A stretch of DNA of 64,000 nt from Parelaphostrongylus tenuis (lineage: Eukaryota > Nematoda > Chromadorea > Rhabditida > Metastrongylidae). This document shows positions 47,501 to 58,362 of the stretch, piece by piece. The stretch spans positions 248,001-312,000 of the forward strand of contig JAHQIW010007155.1 of NCBI GenBank assembly GCA_019055375.1, in the 5' to 3' direction. The notes below the pieces were generated by a model. It searched no databases, was not told the DNA's origin, and worked only from the letters and a program-made list of their open reading frames with translations. Positions within the stretch are counted from its first letter, which is position 1, and each line of letters starts with the position of its first letter. Made by a program: the position numbers and the translations under genes.

Positions 47501-49673
47501 TCGTATCAAAAATTAGCAAGTTGTAAAGCAGCAGCGCTCTTTTACTAGAATGATTGCGTGTATAGGAGAGCCTTCTGTACTGGTCGACATCAGAAAGCCT
47601 ACTGTGAAGCGTCATGATAAGGAATTTAACGGGACACCTTCTTCCCGATGGGCTGGGTTACTAACCACTCGGCACTACGAACAGCTCGACTCCTAGGGGG
47701 CGGCGGGCCGAAGCTTAGCGTCGTGACCCTGTCGTACCCAAAGTGTTAACTTGCTCGATCACCAGGAATCTATATTTATGTCTATACAGCCTGAAACTAC
47801 TACATTGATTGGATTTCCAAAAGAACTAAAAGGCATTATGACTACCATATGCTTATTTTGCGTTCAAATTATCGAAAAAAGTGATCATGGCTAGCTTTAT
47901 AAGCTTTACAGTGCCTCAGTCTACTTTCAGTGTGGCTTTGAATGGAGGCGTTCAATTTTCTTAACTTGTATGACCTTACATAAGAAGATTCTCCGGAGCC
48001 TTAGCGATCTTATCCGAGTGTCGGACTGTGATCTATAATAGGGGATTAATCTCCTAGCAGGACCTGTCAATGTGAGATAGAGCTCGACACTTCCACTTAG
48101 AAGTTCAGCTATGAGTAAACCACACCACGATATACCACCGGCTAGCTGCTAACTAAACGCGAAGTTGCAAATCTTCTTTTGCTTCACTTAGGCCGGCAAC
48201 TGCATAGTGTGATGACGACCTCAAGGAAGCTCAAATGAGGCGGATATCTCAATGTGATATTCTTCAAGCGTCCTTGCGAGTCGAAATTTTACTCATAAAT
48301 CTCCAATGCAACCATGAAGAATGTATGTTATTCTTTGAAGGACTTTTCCAAGTTCATTTAGAACTCGTCGACATCTTTATCTCGTCTTCATTTTGTTGCA
48401 TAAACAACTAAAATGATTAGGAGCCGGGATTGATCTACAAAGTCTCATTTATAAGCGTGTTATTTTAGCTGATGGCTGTTCTGATAGATCGGAAGAAATA
48501 GTCAAATTCGTTTTGAAGAAAACGTCATCGCTGCTGACACTTTTTTCTGGTGTCATAGACAGCTCAAAATTGGTGGCATCATCTTGTCTCACCTAGATCT
48601 ACAGCCCTGTTTTCTTTCCTATGCGCTTAACCATGAAGTCCTCTATCTGTAGAAGAGTCGTAGGCAAGTATAAGTGCGTTATGAGTACAAATCCTTATCT
48701 CAACCATTTGCTAATCATGCAGTCTAGAATGGTCTCAGAATTTCAGCAGCCTCTTCGTACTTGCCATCCGCGGCGCTGCTATACAGTGGGCACTTTCGGC
48801 GTCGCAATTTAAGGCCCGCTTTCTTTATTATGTTTGGCTTTCCGTACCCAACGTGCAATATGCTGGCACGGGACACTCAATGCCTCCCTTTAATGCCTAA
48901 CCACTTGGCTGTGGCATTCTGACCAGTCTAATTTGTGGAGACTAGTATGAACAATTGGCGTAGCAGAAACAGGGAGTCTCTCCTCTCAACCTGCATGTCA
49001 GGAAAGCACGTGGGCCGTTTTGATCCACGTTTGATTACCTACCCGCCACCTCCGACGCGTCACATGCCCCACGTTCAACCAGGAGGAGATTCTCCTGTGT
49101 TCCATGGTTTCCAATTTCGTATCTACTTTATTCAATGTCATGCAGAAATTTTACAATCAACAGGCTCTGACGAAGGCGACCCGCCGAAACGTTAGCCACC
49201 TCGAGTATTGTATGTTCACGCTTGCATTAGTGACTCTATTGTTGTATGCTTCGCTAATATTCAATAAATAATATCAATAACACCTCGAGACGGCTAAACA
49301 GAAGAAATTATTAATTTTTTCAGTCAACAATCAGTGTTTTCCTTCTCCCGGAGAATCTTGAGTTTGGTAATTCAAGGAAATTAGAAGCATTTTCGCAGCT
49401 TGAACGCTCTGCAACTGATTCCTTTCATTTTTAGGACATCTTTATTTACCACTCCATTTGCGCCATGCACACCATTCTTGTCACTTGCTTGTCGTTCACT
49501 GCTTATTGGTCGCCTTAAACTCAAAAAATACTTAGCACATTAAAGTGTAACTAAACATTCTAAGATTATTGGAAAAGTTAATAGATGAGATACCTAATTT
49601 TCTGTCCATATGGCTGTTTCAGTACCTCACTTTCTACGAGAAGATAAAGCAGTGGATCAAAAATATCGGATAA
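41542..49673 (+). CDS. Secreted ten-cysteine uPAR/Ly6 or ET-module-like protein, copy B
   Basis: Four exons: 41542-41635, 45647-45780, 45849-45944, 49623-49673 (375 nt, 124 aa). Signal peptide MKVLTLLFLLGTISCCAA, then LQCYAKHSAGQDN. Exon 2 has RPTDYCYNA followed by eight threonines encoded by (ACA)8, then an Asn/Ser stretch and AGCSTTRC. Exon 3 ends FCCCNSGDLCNSKDS. The tail YLTFYEKIKQWIKNIG is four residues shorter than in A and C. Ten cysteines line up with copy A. The Thr run, missing from A and C, lies in the loop after N-x-T and could be O-glycosylated (inference). Introns 1 and 3 are 4.0 and 3.7 kb and repeat-rich. The exon 2 donor is a weak 'gtgggg'. If exon 3 were not spliced it would stop eight codons later; the conserved tail exon argues for splicing. 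Confidence 0.78.
41810..45640 (+). other. Intron 1 of gene B, no further gene supported
   Basis: Contains transposon-like scraps (41,930-42,250), M1-arm sequence near 44,215-44,290, and two plus ORFs (44,311-44,592; 44,613-44,891) without recognised domains. 'atgaaatttgaacttcaa' at 44,342 resembles 56,172 next to another M1 half copy, so these ORFs are probably repeat-derived. Confidence 0.35.
45699..45724 (+). repeat. Coding (ACA)n trinucleotide repeat in gene B
   Basis: Eight uninterrupted ACA codons in exon 2 of copy B. The equivalent region of copies A and C is GCAGATATT/GCCGACATC type sequence with no repeat. Confidence 0.9.
45965..49560 (+). other. Intron 3 of gene B
   Basis: Includes an S3 fragment near 46,610-46,680, tRNA-like scraps near 47,340 and 47,660, and a hammerhead-like motif at 49,163-49,197. 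No other exon supported. Confidence 0.4.
49163..49197 (+). ncRNA. Minimal hammerhead-like motif
   Basis: GGCU, CUGACGA, extra A, hairpin GGCG-ACC-CGCC, GAAACGUU, AGCC. Same design as 9,423-9,456: helix I GGCU/AGCC, two-pair helix III, extra A before helix II. Probably the end of another Penelope-like copy. Confidence 0.45.
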
Positions 49674-49787
49674 GTCTTTGCTTAGCGATAAAGTGAGTTC
49701 GACTCCAGAAATGAAGATTGTATGGATTCGTCCTTTTTTTCGCACATTTTCATGAACATATATTTCTTTATTTATAAAGAGTTGCTG

Positions 49788-49793
49788 AATAAA
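49788..49793 (+). terminator. Poly(A) signal of gene B
   Basis: AATAAA about 115 nt after the stop codon; a matching 'caataaaca' follows gene C. Confidence 0.55.
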
Positions 49794-50114
49794 CACGGTT
49801 TTTTCAGTTTGTCTATACCTTCCTACGAGGTCTTGATACATGTTACATACACATACGTATACGTATACACGTTTTTCTATATTGATTTTTGAATTTTTAT
49901 GGGGACATATTTTTGTTTATAATCTAACCGAAATGAATCAAACTCAAAAAAAGGTTGTCGAAAAGTTATTTCAAAGTAGATCGTCTTAAGAGAATGTGAC
50001 TGTACTAGAGGACATCCACTGACAAAGTGGCAAACTCTTTTCCTATTGCTTGCGGTGATCACCTAGAAACATCTCTTTGCCAACTAAAAAAAATTGACTA
50101 CAAACTTTCGCACT

Positions 50115-50370
50115 TTAACGACCGTCATTACAGTGTTTTTTTTTACTGTGCAAATCCCAGTGCTTCCAGCATTCAATCGTTTGTTTTCGTCATCTTCTTA
50201 AACGTCGTAGAATAGCGATGTGAGCGAGTCTCTCTGGAATTTCAGGGACATGGCGGCTGTGGCGTTCCATGGGTCTTCGCTGTTGACTGACTGAGAGTGC
50301 TGAGGCTGGGGTTTGGCCACACACGTGCCGTGACATGCATCATAATCACTCGGCCATAAAGCCCCAAAAC
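50115..50370 (-). repeat. tRNA-derived SINE, family S2
   Basis: The minus strand starts 'ggggctttatggccgagtga' (A box) and ends with the S2 tail '..ctggaagcactgggatttg'. Confidence 0.6.
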
Positions 50371-51099
50371 TATAAACATCAGAGCATAATCCAAATCCAA
50401 AGTAATTTGGAGCTGATTACAATTTGTGGCGATTCCTCCACAACGTTGCCAACGAATCCACTTTGAGGCGCTTTAAGGCGACTTCCCTCAATAGCAAGGG
50501 AAATCGTCTCAAACAGCATTCTACATATTTACAGAAGTAAAAATCCTTTGAGCAGTAGGTGAAACACACAGAATCTCCGAAGACCTATGTGGATGATGAC
50601 TGCGTAAAGACGAATCACATTCAAGAAATGCTGAGATCTTAGGAGCATATGTGATTACAAGTCATGTGAAAAAATTCTGATACCCGTGCCAAAGAAATCC
50701 TGATGATTGGATTTTTTTTGTCAGTTTCTATTTACGTTTGAGCGAATGAAGAAGAGCCGAGGAGAGAGAAGAAAACTAACGTCGAAGATTTGACAGCAAT
50801 GGTCAAGTCCATTTAGGGTTCCACCGCGACAGTCATGTCGACCTTAACAACTTTTCTCTTCAGAAAAGAAGTTCCCCCAAATTATGCTAGAATAAGACGT
50901 GCACAGAATCAACCAGTGCTTTCTGCTAGACTCTGTGAACTTATATCACTGCCATACACTCCTGACACATACTGATTATGTGAATAATCAAAAGATTAAA
51001 AGAAATTTTACAAAGTGAATTCTGAGGAAAACTCAGTATCTGCCCAAAAACTTCCTCATATTTTTGGAAAGGCGTTTTTATTTTGGAAATGCTCCATAT

Positions 51100-51245
51100 T
51101 CTTATTATAGGAATAAAAAGCTTTTTGGAGCCAAGTTTTGACTGCGGTGTTCCATAAGGCATTGCTGTTGAATGCCGAAGAGTGCTGGGGGTACTAGAGT
51201 GCGGCTCCATGCGCGTCGCGACATGCATCACAACCATTCGACCAC
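51100..51245 (-). repeat. S2 SINE, partial
   Basis: The minus strand begins 'tggtcgaatggttgtgatgc'; only the 5' half is kept, next to a CT/TA microsatellite. Confidence 0.45.
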
Positions 51246-51259
51246 ATTGTCCCTCTCTG

Positions 51260-51261
<2 letters not shown>

Positions 51262-51307
<46 letters not shown>

Positions 51308-51370
51308 GTATATATACATACATATATGTATATATATATGTATATATATTATATATACATATATTCAACA
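51262..51370. repeat. (CT)n-(TA)n microsatellite
   Basis: 'ctctctctctctatatatat' running into long TA/TATG repeats. Overlapping Ile/Tyr ORFs are artefacts. Confidence 0.95.
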
Positions 51371-51434
51371 ATGCAATCGACTGTTTTGAGATCTCGCTCA
51401 AGAACAGTGTAATCTGGCAATATATATTTAGGAT

Positions 51435-51895
51435 TTCATTGGCTCTGTTATGGACACTTATACAGTGCAAGACACGTGTTTCGGCCTTCCAGCTTCGTCA
51501 GTTGCACCATTTCTTTTCGCTCAGTTAGATCCTCGAGGATCTACCCCTTACATAAAGAAATCCACGACGAACTTTTTACATTCAACACAGTGAAACAATC
51601 ACCGTGATGTTCTTCAGATTGATTCAACAGATTGTTTCTGAGCAAGGTCTCAAAATAGCCGTTTGCATTGGTTGTTACATATGCCTCCGTGACGACCATA
51701 CGGCGACCTATACGGCAAGCATTCGACAATCAAACACTCTGAAAGAACATTACGGTGATTGTTTCTGTAAGTTCCTCTAAATAAAGATCTTCGAGGAACT
51801 GACTGAACGAAAAGGCATCTTGCAACTAACGAGGCTGGAAGGCCGAAGCACGTGTCTTGCGCTGTTCAAGTGCCCATGGCAGACCTCATGAGAGG
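51435..51895. repeat. Foldback element with hammerhead in each arm
   Basis: Left arm (about 51,435-51,560) and right arm (about 51,770-51,895) are inverted copies: 'gtgcaagacacgtgtttcgg' faces 'ccgaagcacgtgtcttgcgc'. The central region also pairs ('gtgaaacaatcaccgtgatg' with 'attacggtgattgtttctg'). The right-arm hammerhead is mutated (CUAACGA). Confidence 0.75.
51465..51507 (-). ncRNA. Hammerhead ribozyme motif (HHR2)
   Basis: Minus strand, 43 nt: GUGCAA, CUGACGA, A, GCU-GGAA-GGC, C, GAA, ACACGUGU, C, UUGCAC. Helix I (GUGCAA with UUGCAC) is six perfect pairs, entirely different in sequence from HHR1 but equally paired, while the core is identical. Cleavage triplet GUC. An A.C mismatch closes helix II at the core, which may weaken it. 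Confidence 0.7.
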
Positions 51896-51989
51896 ATCAA
51901 AAAACACTGTCAGATTGCATATTTATTTGCTTTCAATGTTTATAATATTTTATGCTGTAGATTACCTTCCAAACGAGTATTTTGAACCT

Positions 51990-52110
51990 ATACAAAGCAT
52001 CTATATAGTCCGTGAAAATATTTAAAGCCTATTCGAAGTTGATACCTTAGTGGTTTACATACGCTTCGGCAATATCGCCCGCTTCATCAGTACAACACGC
52101 CTCTTATTGA
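51990..52110 (-). repeat. F2-family repeat
   Basis: Minus strand 'gtactgatgaagcgggcgat' and 'attgccgaagcgtatgtaaa', then 'atattttcacggactat'. Hammerhead-like boxes are present, but helix I does not pair. Confidence 0.4.
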
Positions 52111-52299
52111 ACCCCACTTTATAGCAGGGATGAGAAGACGTTTTGCTGATAGCATATGATTGTGGAAGGAAGGCCGAATCAAAAGGTAGTACTTACATAA
52201 TCACTAACAGCCGTAATCCATCGACTGAAAAAAATGGTGATAGCACAATATTACAGGCTATCATCAATAACGTTTTCCCATTCCTTCTATAAAGTAGAG

Positions 52300-52440
52300 T
52301 TCAGTCTGGGGCGTTGGCTCTAATGAAGCGGGTGATAGTTCCGAACGTGCATGAATCACTGACGTACCAACCTCAAAAAAGCTTCAAACATTCTCACAGA
52401 CTATGATCACATACGTATTGATATGTCGTATATGCTGGTG
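52300..52440 (+). repeat. F2-family repeat
   Basis: 'ctaatgaagcgggtgatagt' and 'actgacgtaccaacctcaaa', 'caaacattctcacagactat'. The core box is mutated (CUAAUGA). Confidence 0.45.
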
Positions 52441-52444
52441 AGCG

Positions 52445-54900
52445 TATGTATGTATGTATGCATATAAAAACGTCTATCTGCCTACATAGAATTAGTGAGT
52501 CGATAAATGGTAGAATATTGGTCTGCATGAATAGACGATGCGATTAATGGGTTTATGTGATTCTCTGCAGGAATGAGTCAACACAGTATACAGTTCGTAT
52601 TCTTGTGCCTGCACTACGTAGTGGACTGGAATTGACTCAGCAACATGACAATTCACTTGGCAACATACTTTTTATTTTTCTAAACAAACATGAAATACAT
52701 ACCCATTGATGTAGAGTGATGTGTAAGACTCTTGCTTTAGATAAGACTTCAAACCAATATTTCACTCTGTCCGGGGCGCGTGCTCGAATCGTTGCACTAC
52801 CGACGCCTGTTATGACACCACTCTTTCTACGCTACATGAATATATGCGGACATGAAACTTTTGTATATCATTGTTTGCTATCAGTAGATCACATTTTCTT
52901 CATGGTTCCAAGCTGCCAAAACCTACACTCTATTAGCATCGGCAGTAGGAGGTTGCGTCATCAATGAGCTGACGCGTGGATCCTCATGAAGTAGTTATTC
53001 TATCATACACTTGCTACAGTAGACTTTGTCCTTCCAAATTAAAGAAGGCCTGTGTCAACGCACATTCGATACCACAATGTGATCGTGAGCACTGACTCAA
53101 CTGACTTCTTCAGTGACTGTCTATTTCTCGACGGAGTGTTCGTGCAGTACGGTTTCTGATATTGAATCAACACAACGTGTCTATGAAGATCTACTTTTTA
53201 TCCTCAATAATCTACAAAACTCCGTTGACAATTCCTCAAAGCATCTAGATATGGAGAGAAAATACGTGTAAAGGCCGTCAACACACAAATGTGAGCGAAG
53301 GCGATTATCTTCCAACGCTTATCGTCTCTTATTCGTTTTCGTAAGGTGAAATCGTCTCAAAAACTTTCGTATGAAAGAAAATTGTACTGTTCATACGTTC
53401 ATCACATTGCTCCTGGCCTAGAAGGTCGGAGCACGATGTCAATGTGCACCAAATCAGTTTACATCTCCTGTGGAACTCAATGAAATGGTGGAATTGGCTA
53501 GATCCTTGAGTCGGTCGTTCTGTTTGATCAGCTTTTAGACAGGTGAGAAGGAGAAAAAATTACATATTCTAAAAAAAGAGACTTATCATATTGGGCATTC
53601 AAAGGACTGTTTGATGGTGCATGCAAAATATGGTGCTCATACTGCACGGAGTGTTGAATAATGACAGCTTCAAATATGGCAGAAGATTACACGTGATTAT
53701 GAGGATGGAAGTCTTTCACATCTCATTTCTCAACATCAATACGCTCAGATTCAAAATTAATCTTAGAAAAATACTCCACTCAGCGAGCATGAAGTAACAA
53801 AGGTGTAAATCTTCAAGCAAGATTTCACCATTGCAGCACATTCAGCATAAAGCGCCAGTATAGAAGAAAATTTTGAAAAAGCTTCCAATCACTTCTAGAG
53901 ATCAAAAAGTGCACAACAAGAGGAACTATCGAAATTACATGTCACCTTTCTGTAAGATGTCATATAAATTGTTTAACATGATGAATAGGGCTTGAATTTT
54001 GACTTGATAATCACTGAACACCAAGCAATCACTAGTATAATACTGCTCATCTAAAGTATTATACTTGCGTATCCGTTATTGAGGAAGCTGGCATCACTGA
54101 AAATTCGCTGCATAGAGGGTTTGGTTTGATGATGTTTGTGTTTTTATGTTATATGCTAATATCGAGGCGTGTATTCGCCGACGTGTGCCCTTTGCCGTGA
54201 TTGATTTTATTGATATGGCCTCTCATCTATAAGTATTGTTCGTTAGAAGAACAATGTGTGACTGGTCCTTCCTCTACTGTAATCTGAAATTAGAAAATAT
54301 GAAAAAAACTTCTAGAATACTGACTAGGAACCCTTCGCTGCTGCTTCACAGTCATTCTTCTATCTTGATGCTTGAACACTGAACTGTCTCTTCACTATTC
54401 TCCAGTCCTCTGATCCTAACTCAATTTTTCGTCGCATAGTTTCACGGGTCTTCTTCTTGCAATCGGAAATGAATCACATGCTGACGCTTATCGGAACATA
54501 ATATTAGGCGATTATGGTGATTACAATTTTTTGTGCCGGAAAGTAGGCAACACCGTTATACTATGCTTGCAATTCAACGGTCTGTTAAAACACCACAGAA
54601 TGTTTTTGAATTCCTCTGTCTCTGGAGATGTCTTGAACAGTTCCATTAACACAGAGTCAGACCTGATTGATTCTTCTCGTGCTAAGAAACATAACTGCAC
54701 AACTCAGACTCTAGCAAATCATATGCCAACTGTTAACAAATTTTATCTACCCCAGGCTTTGATGCGATAGAATCTATTGCTCATAGGTAGAGCAAAAACT
54801 GTTTCAACGTGAGTTGATGGCAGCCATTTCTTACCTCCACTTGCCTCTCACTGCTTTCCAACCTTTGAGTCTTCTTGTTATTCTTGTATTCAGTCCACAA
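52445..54900. other. No confident gene
   Basis: Contains an S3 SINE (52,715-52,845) and a possible Tc1-like scrap (53,590-53,960) with a frame resembling a transposase N-terminal half but many stops. The plus ORF 54,531-54,770 has no family signature. Confidence 0.35.
52715..52845 (-). repeat. S3 tRNA-like SINE fragment
   Basis: Minus strand 'cgtcggtagtgcaacgattc' (A box) with 'gcgcgccccgg'; same family as 38,645-38,750. Confidence 0.5.
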
Positions 54901-55109
54901 TTATTTAACGTCGGACATTATAAGCTGCATACTAAATAAACTGTCAAAAAGTGTTTTGAGGACGAAATCATAACGTCTGCGGGAGTCTATTTTTGATGAA
55001 GATTCATAAGTCATACTCTTGCCGCTGCCAAATGGACAGAGGCCTTACGTTACTCGAACAACTAAAATTAAATATTTGCGAGAAATGTCTGAAGCCTTTT
55101 CGAGGACGG

Positions 55110-55250
55110 TAATCCAGTGGCGTACACGTCCGACGAAGCTGATGATACGAGCGATATCGCCAAAACGCACGTATGTCACAGACGTACAAACCTACGAACA
55201 AGCTTTGAATAATTTCACAAACTATACTGAGCGTTTATAGCGCGATTTCA
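55110..55250 (+). repeat. F2-family repeat
   Basis: 'gctgatgatacgagcgatat' and 'cacagacgtacaaacctacg', then 'tttcacaaactatactgagc'. GAAA is changed to AAAA, so the hammerhead is dead. Confidence 0.45.
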
Positions 55251-55299
55251 ATAATAGTCGATGAGGCGGATGCCTACTTCACAGTTGACTTGCACTTTA

Positions 55300-55535
55300 T
55301 TCGATCCGTCATCACAGTTTTTTTTATCATTGTGAGGATCCCAGTACTTCTAGATTCAATTCGTTGTTCGTCTTCTTCTTGACAGCGTAGGAGTACTTGA
55401 TCGATCTCACGAGGATAGCCTTGCTGTGACTTTCCGTAGGGCCTTGTTCTTGACTGCCGGAGAGGGTCGAGGGTGGAGTTTGGCTCTACGCGCGCTGCGC
55501 AAACATCATAATCACTCGGCAACTGCGCCCCTACT
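55300..55535 (-). repeat. tRNA-derived SINE, family S2
   Basis: Minus strand 'gttgccgagtgattatgatg' (A box) and tail 'tctagaagtactgggatcct'. Confidence 0.6.
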
Positions 55536-55719
55536 TCACATCAATATTGAGCCAAAATTGTTTCAACACGTTAAAATACCAAATAGATTGAAATACCTAT
55601 TCAGATTCAAGTGTAGTGTAATCATCCACTCAGCTTTCATTAGAATGACTGGTTACACAATGATTGAGATTCTGTTCATGTGCTTATGCATATTCCTTCT
55701 TCTCACCTAGTGTTCTCAT

Positions 55720-57290
55720 AGCACTGCTATAAAAGGAAAAGTGTAGCTTTCCCTCATCCACACCCCACTTCAATTTTTGAGAATTCTGCATTTTTAGAGC
55801 TTTAGTGCGGAGGAATCTTGAACATCGAAAAGGGGAATCACGCCTCACGTGTGAATAGCGCTGCGCGATCGATAAACCGTGCTATCAGCATTGCAGCCAC
55901 ACACATCCTAGCATGCAAGAATTCGTAGCGGCAAGTGCTATTCCCGACATTCTTGCGGCTTCTACTCCTCAATATGACATTTTAATTCAGAATCAAGTCA
56001 TCAGAACAAGTGCATTGCCGAAATTGTAGAGATTTAAGTTATCGAATGACCACTAAAACTCTAGAAAAGCTTTGTCCAGCGAAAAATGCCCTAGTGTGAG
56101 CCATAATTTTACAGATGTGCTTCAGAGCACTAAGAAGTCCTTTTAGAAAATCGAGTACATCTTTGGAATTTATGAAATTCGAGCTACAGATTGACTATAC
56201 AAACTTCAGAAAAACAGGAGAATTTTTGCTTCAAAGTGGTTGGAACAAGGTGTGGATAACAGAAAAGCACGGTAAAAATGTATTCTCTACTTCAATAGAG
56301 CGAATGTCATGCATACGGCATTAGAACTAGCGATCTAAAACATTTTCCGGACCGTAGAGGAGAAACTTTAGCTCTTATGGTTCACATGCTAATATGCGCA
56401 TCTATTTATTTCCGAACTAGTTGAACTATTATGTCTGAGATAGAACAAAACTTGAATCAGAGTGGTGTGGAATAGCAGCTACAAAAAGGAGTTTCACTAG
56501 ATTTCATGGCACTACCAAGCTCCTGTTTGCCCAACTTATAAACTATTCACCTAAGAGTGTTAAGTGATACGCGAAGCTTGATCTCAAGCCGACTAATTAG
56601 GTGTTGCCTCTGGAAAGACTAGACGCAAATTCATCTCACCTCGTTTGAGTTATACATGTCAGACAACATTCCTGTGTATGTAATTATAATTCAATAACAT
56701 GTCTACAAAAACAGTAGAATAAAAAATCTTTGTGTGCTGAAAGTTATTATTTTCTCGTTCTTCCGCAACCGCAATGATGAGTCATCTTGTCGTTTAGCGC
56801 TTTATCATTTTGAGGTGGTGGCAGAAATGATTCAGCCCTTCAGTTATGATGAACCATTATAGTTATGGAAAGTTTGCTTTTACACACATTTGCTCCGCAG
56901 TTACCCAAAGCAATTAATCGACGATCCATTTGAAAAATTCACAGAAAAATGGTTGAAAATAATATCATCACTTGTTTCACGTGTAGTTCACATTATTGTA
57001 ATTTACTTCGCTATTGTCTTGACACTTTAGCAAGTTTTCTCTTTGGAACAGCAACAGTGTTTTTGTTGATATGATCAAATAAATAGTTGGCTTCGACTAT
57101 TCAAACATATCTTCCAGCTGACTGTGTTTCAAACCTTGCTAAAATATATTGTACGAACATAAAATGAAATAATAAGCTATGATAATTATATCAATTTGTG
57201 CATGATTTCCACTACTATCTCTAACTCACTAGCTTTCGTTCCTACTAGGTTGGGAGAGAGTTCCTCAACATCCGCACAAAATTCAAATTT
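55720..57290. other. No gene seen; M1 half copy
   Basis: About 56,015-56,100 matches one M1 arm ('gttatcgaatgaccactaaa', 'tttgtccagcgaaaaatg'). The rest is AT-rich with no supported exon. Confidence 0.4.
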
Positions 57291-57344
57291 ATGTTTGTTT
57301 CACACAATATCGCTCATTGTAAATTCATAGGAATACTTTTCTTT

Positions 57345-57598
57345 TACTTTATTTGGTCCGTCCTCACAAGGTTTTTTTTCAACTGAGCGAATCTCAGTAC
57401 TTCTAGTATTCAATTTGTTTTTGTCTTCTCCTTGAATGCGTAGAATACTGGTGGCGAGTCTCGTTGCAATGTCGAGAACAGCCTTGCTGTGGCGTCCCAC
57501 AGGATGTTATTGTTGACTGCGGAGAGAAGTGGGGATGAAGTTCGGTTCCACGCGGGCCGCGCTCAACATCACAACCACTCGGCCACGGCGCCCCAATT
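57345..57598 (-). repeat. tRNA-derived SINE, family S2 (well preserved)
   Basis: Minus strand 'ggggcgccgtggccgagtgg' (A box), body '..caaggctgttctcgacattg', tail '..tactagaagtactgagattc'. Reference copy for the family. Confidence 0.7.
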
Positions 57599-57639
57599 CA
57601 TAGGAATAACTCAGGAAATATTTCCATAAGAACTCTCAC

Positions 57640-57960
57640 AGCAAAGCTAGTTGTAAAATGCCTCACATTGACTCGTCGAAAGTGCGCGTTATTCACCAAG
57701 ACAATGCCAAACCTCACACCGCTAAGAAGACTAAGGAAAAGTTTGATGAATTGGGGGGAGTAGGTTTTGCCACAACCAACCTACAGTCCAGATGCTGCGC
57801 TGTCCGTTATAGTCACGATTCCGTTCTATGGAACATTTCCTGGACGGACTCCGGATTTTAGACATTGAGCAAGTTGAAGAGGCATGACACAAGCTTTTGA
57901 TGAAAAGTCCAAGAATGACAAGTTCACGTAGAACCAGATTCTTACAGATCCTTGGCGGAA
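57640..57960 (+). mobile_element. Mariner transposase fragment
   Basis: Frame gives VRVIHQDNAKPHTAKKTKEK with the D of the second catalytic motif, then PQPTYSPDAA in a shifted frame and a mariner-like C-terminus. Frameshifted and truncated. Confidence 0.75.
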
Positions 57961-58014
57961 GATCGTTGATGATAATTATCTTTATTTAGAAGAATATTAA
58001 TTGTCGTGTTTAAT

Positions 58015-58016
58015 TT

Positions 58017-58059
<43 letters not shown>
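58015..58059. repeat. (TA)n microsatellite
   Basis: About 40 bp of TA repeats. Confidence 0.95.
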
Positions 58060-58061
<2 letters not shown>

Positions 58062-58362
58062 ATGAACTTCGAATATTCAGCGGGTGCCAAGCAATCTTTC
58101 CTCGACCTAGTAACTATAAGCAAAAAGCACTATAAGTATAAGCAAGCACTTAGGCTTCTATTTGTCGTTGTCAAGCACGTGCTCAGTAAGCCCTAATATC
58201 TCAGTCAGCTAAATTCGCATGATATAAATTACACGTGATCTAAAATTGCATAAGACTACACGTGTATAAGTCGTTATATTTGCTCTGAGCAATGTTCGTG
58301 AGTAAGAGTTCATTTTCGATTCTGCAATTTTTTGAAAGCTGAGGTGCATGTCTTTCAAGTGA

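Noticed and set aside
51172..51528. Three overlapping ORFs rich in Ile-Tyr
   Set aside because: Microsatellite translation plus a foldback arm.
52060..52107. Further hammerhead on the minus strand
   Set aside because: Has CUGAUGA and GAAG boxes, but helix I does not pair and helix II is irregular; counted only as an F2 repeat.
53590..53960. Tc1-type transposase
   Set aside because: Only a faint resemblance in short stretches broken by many stops; too weak to call.
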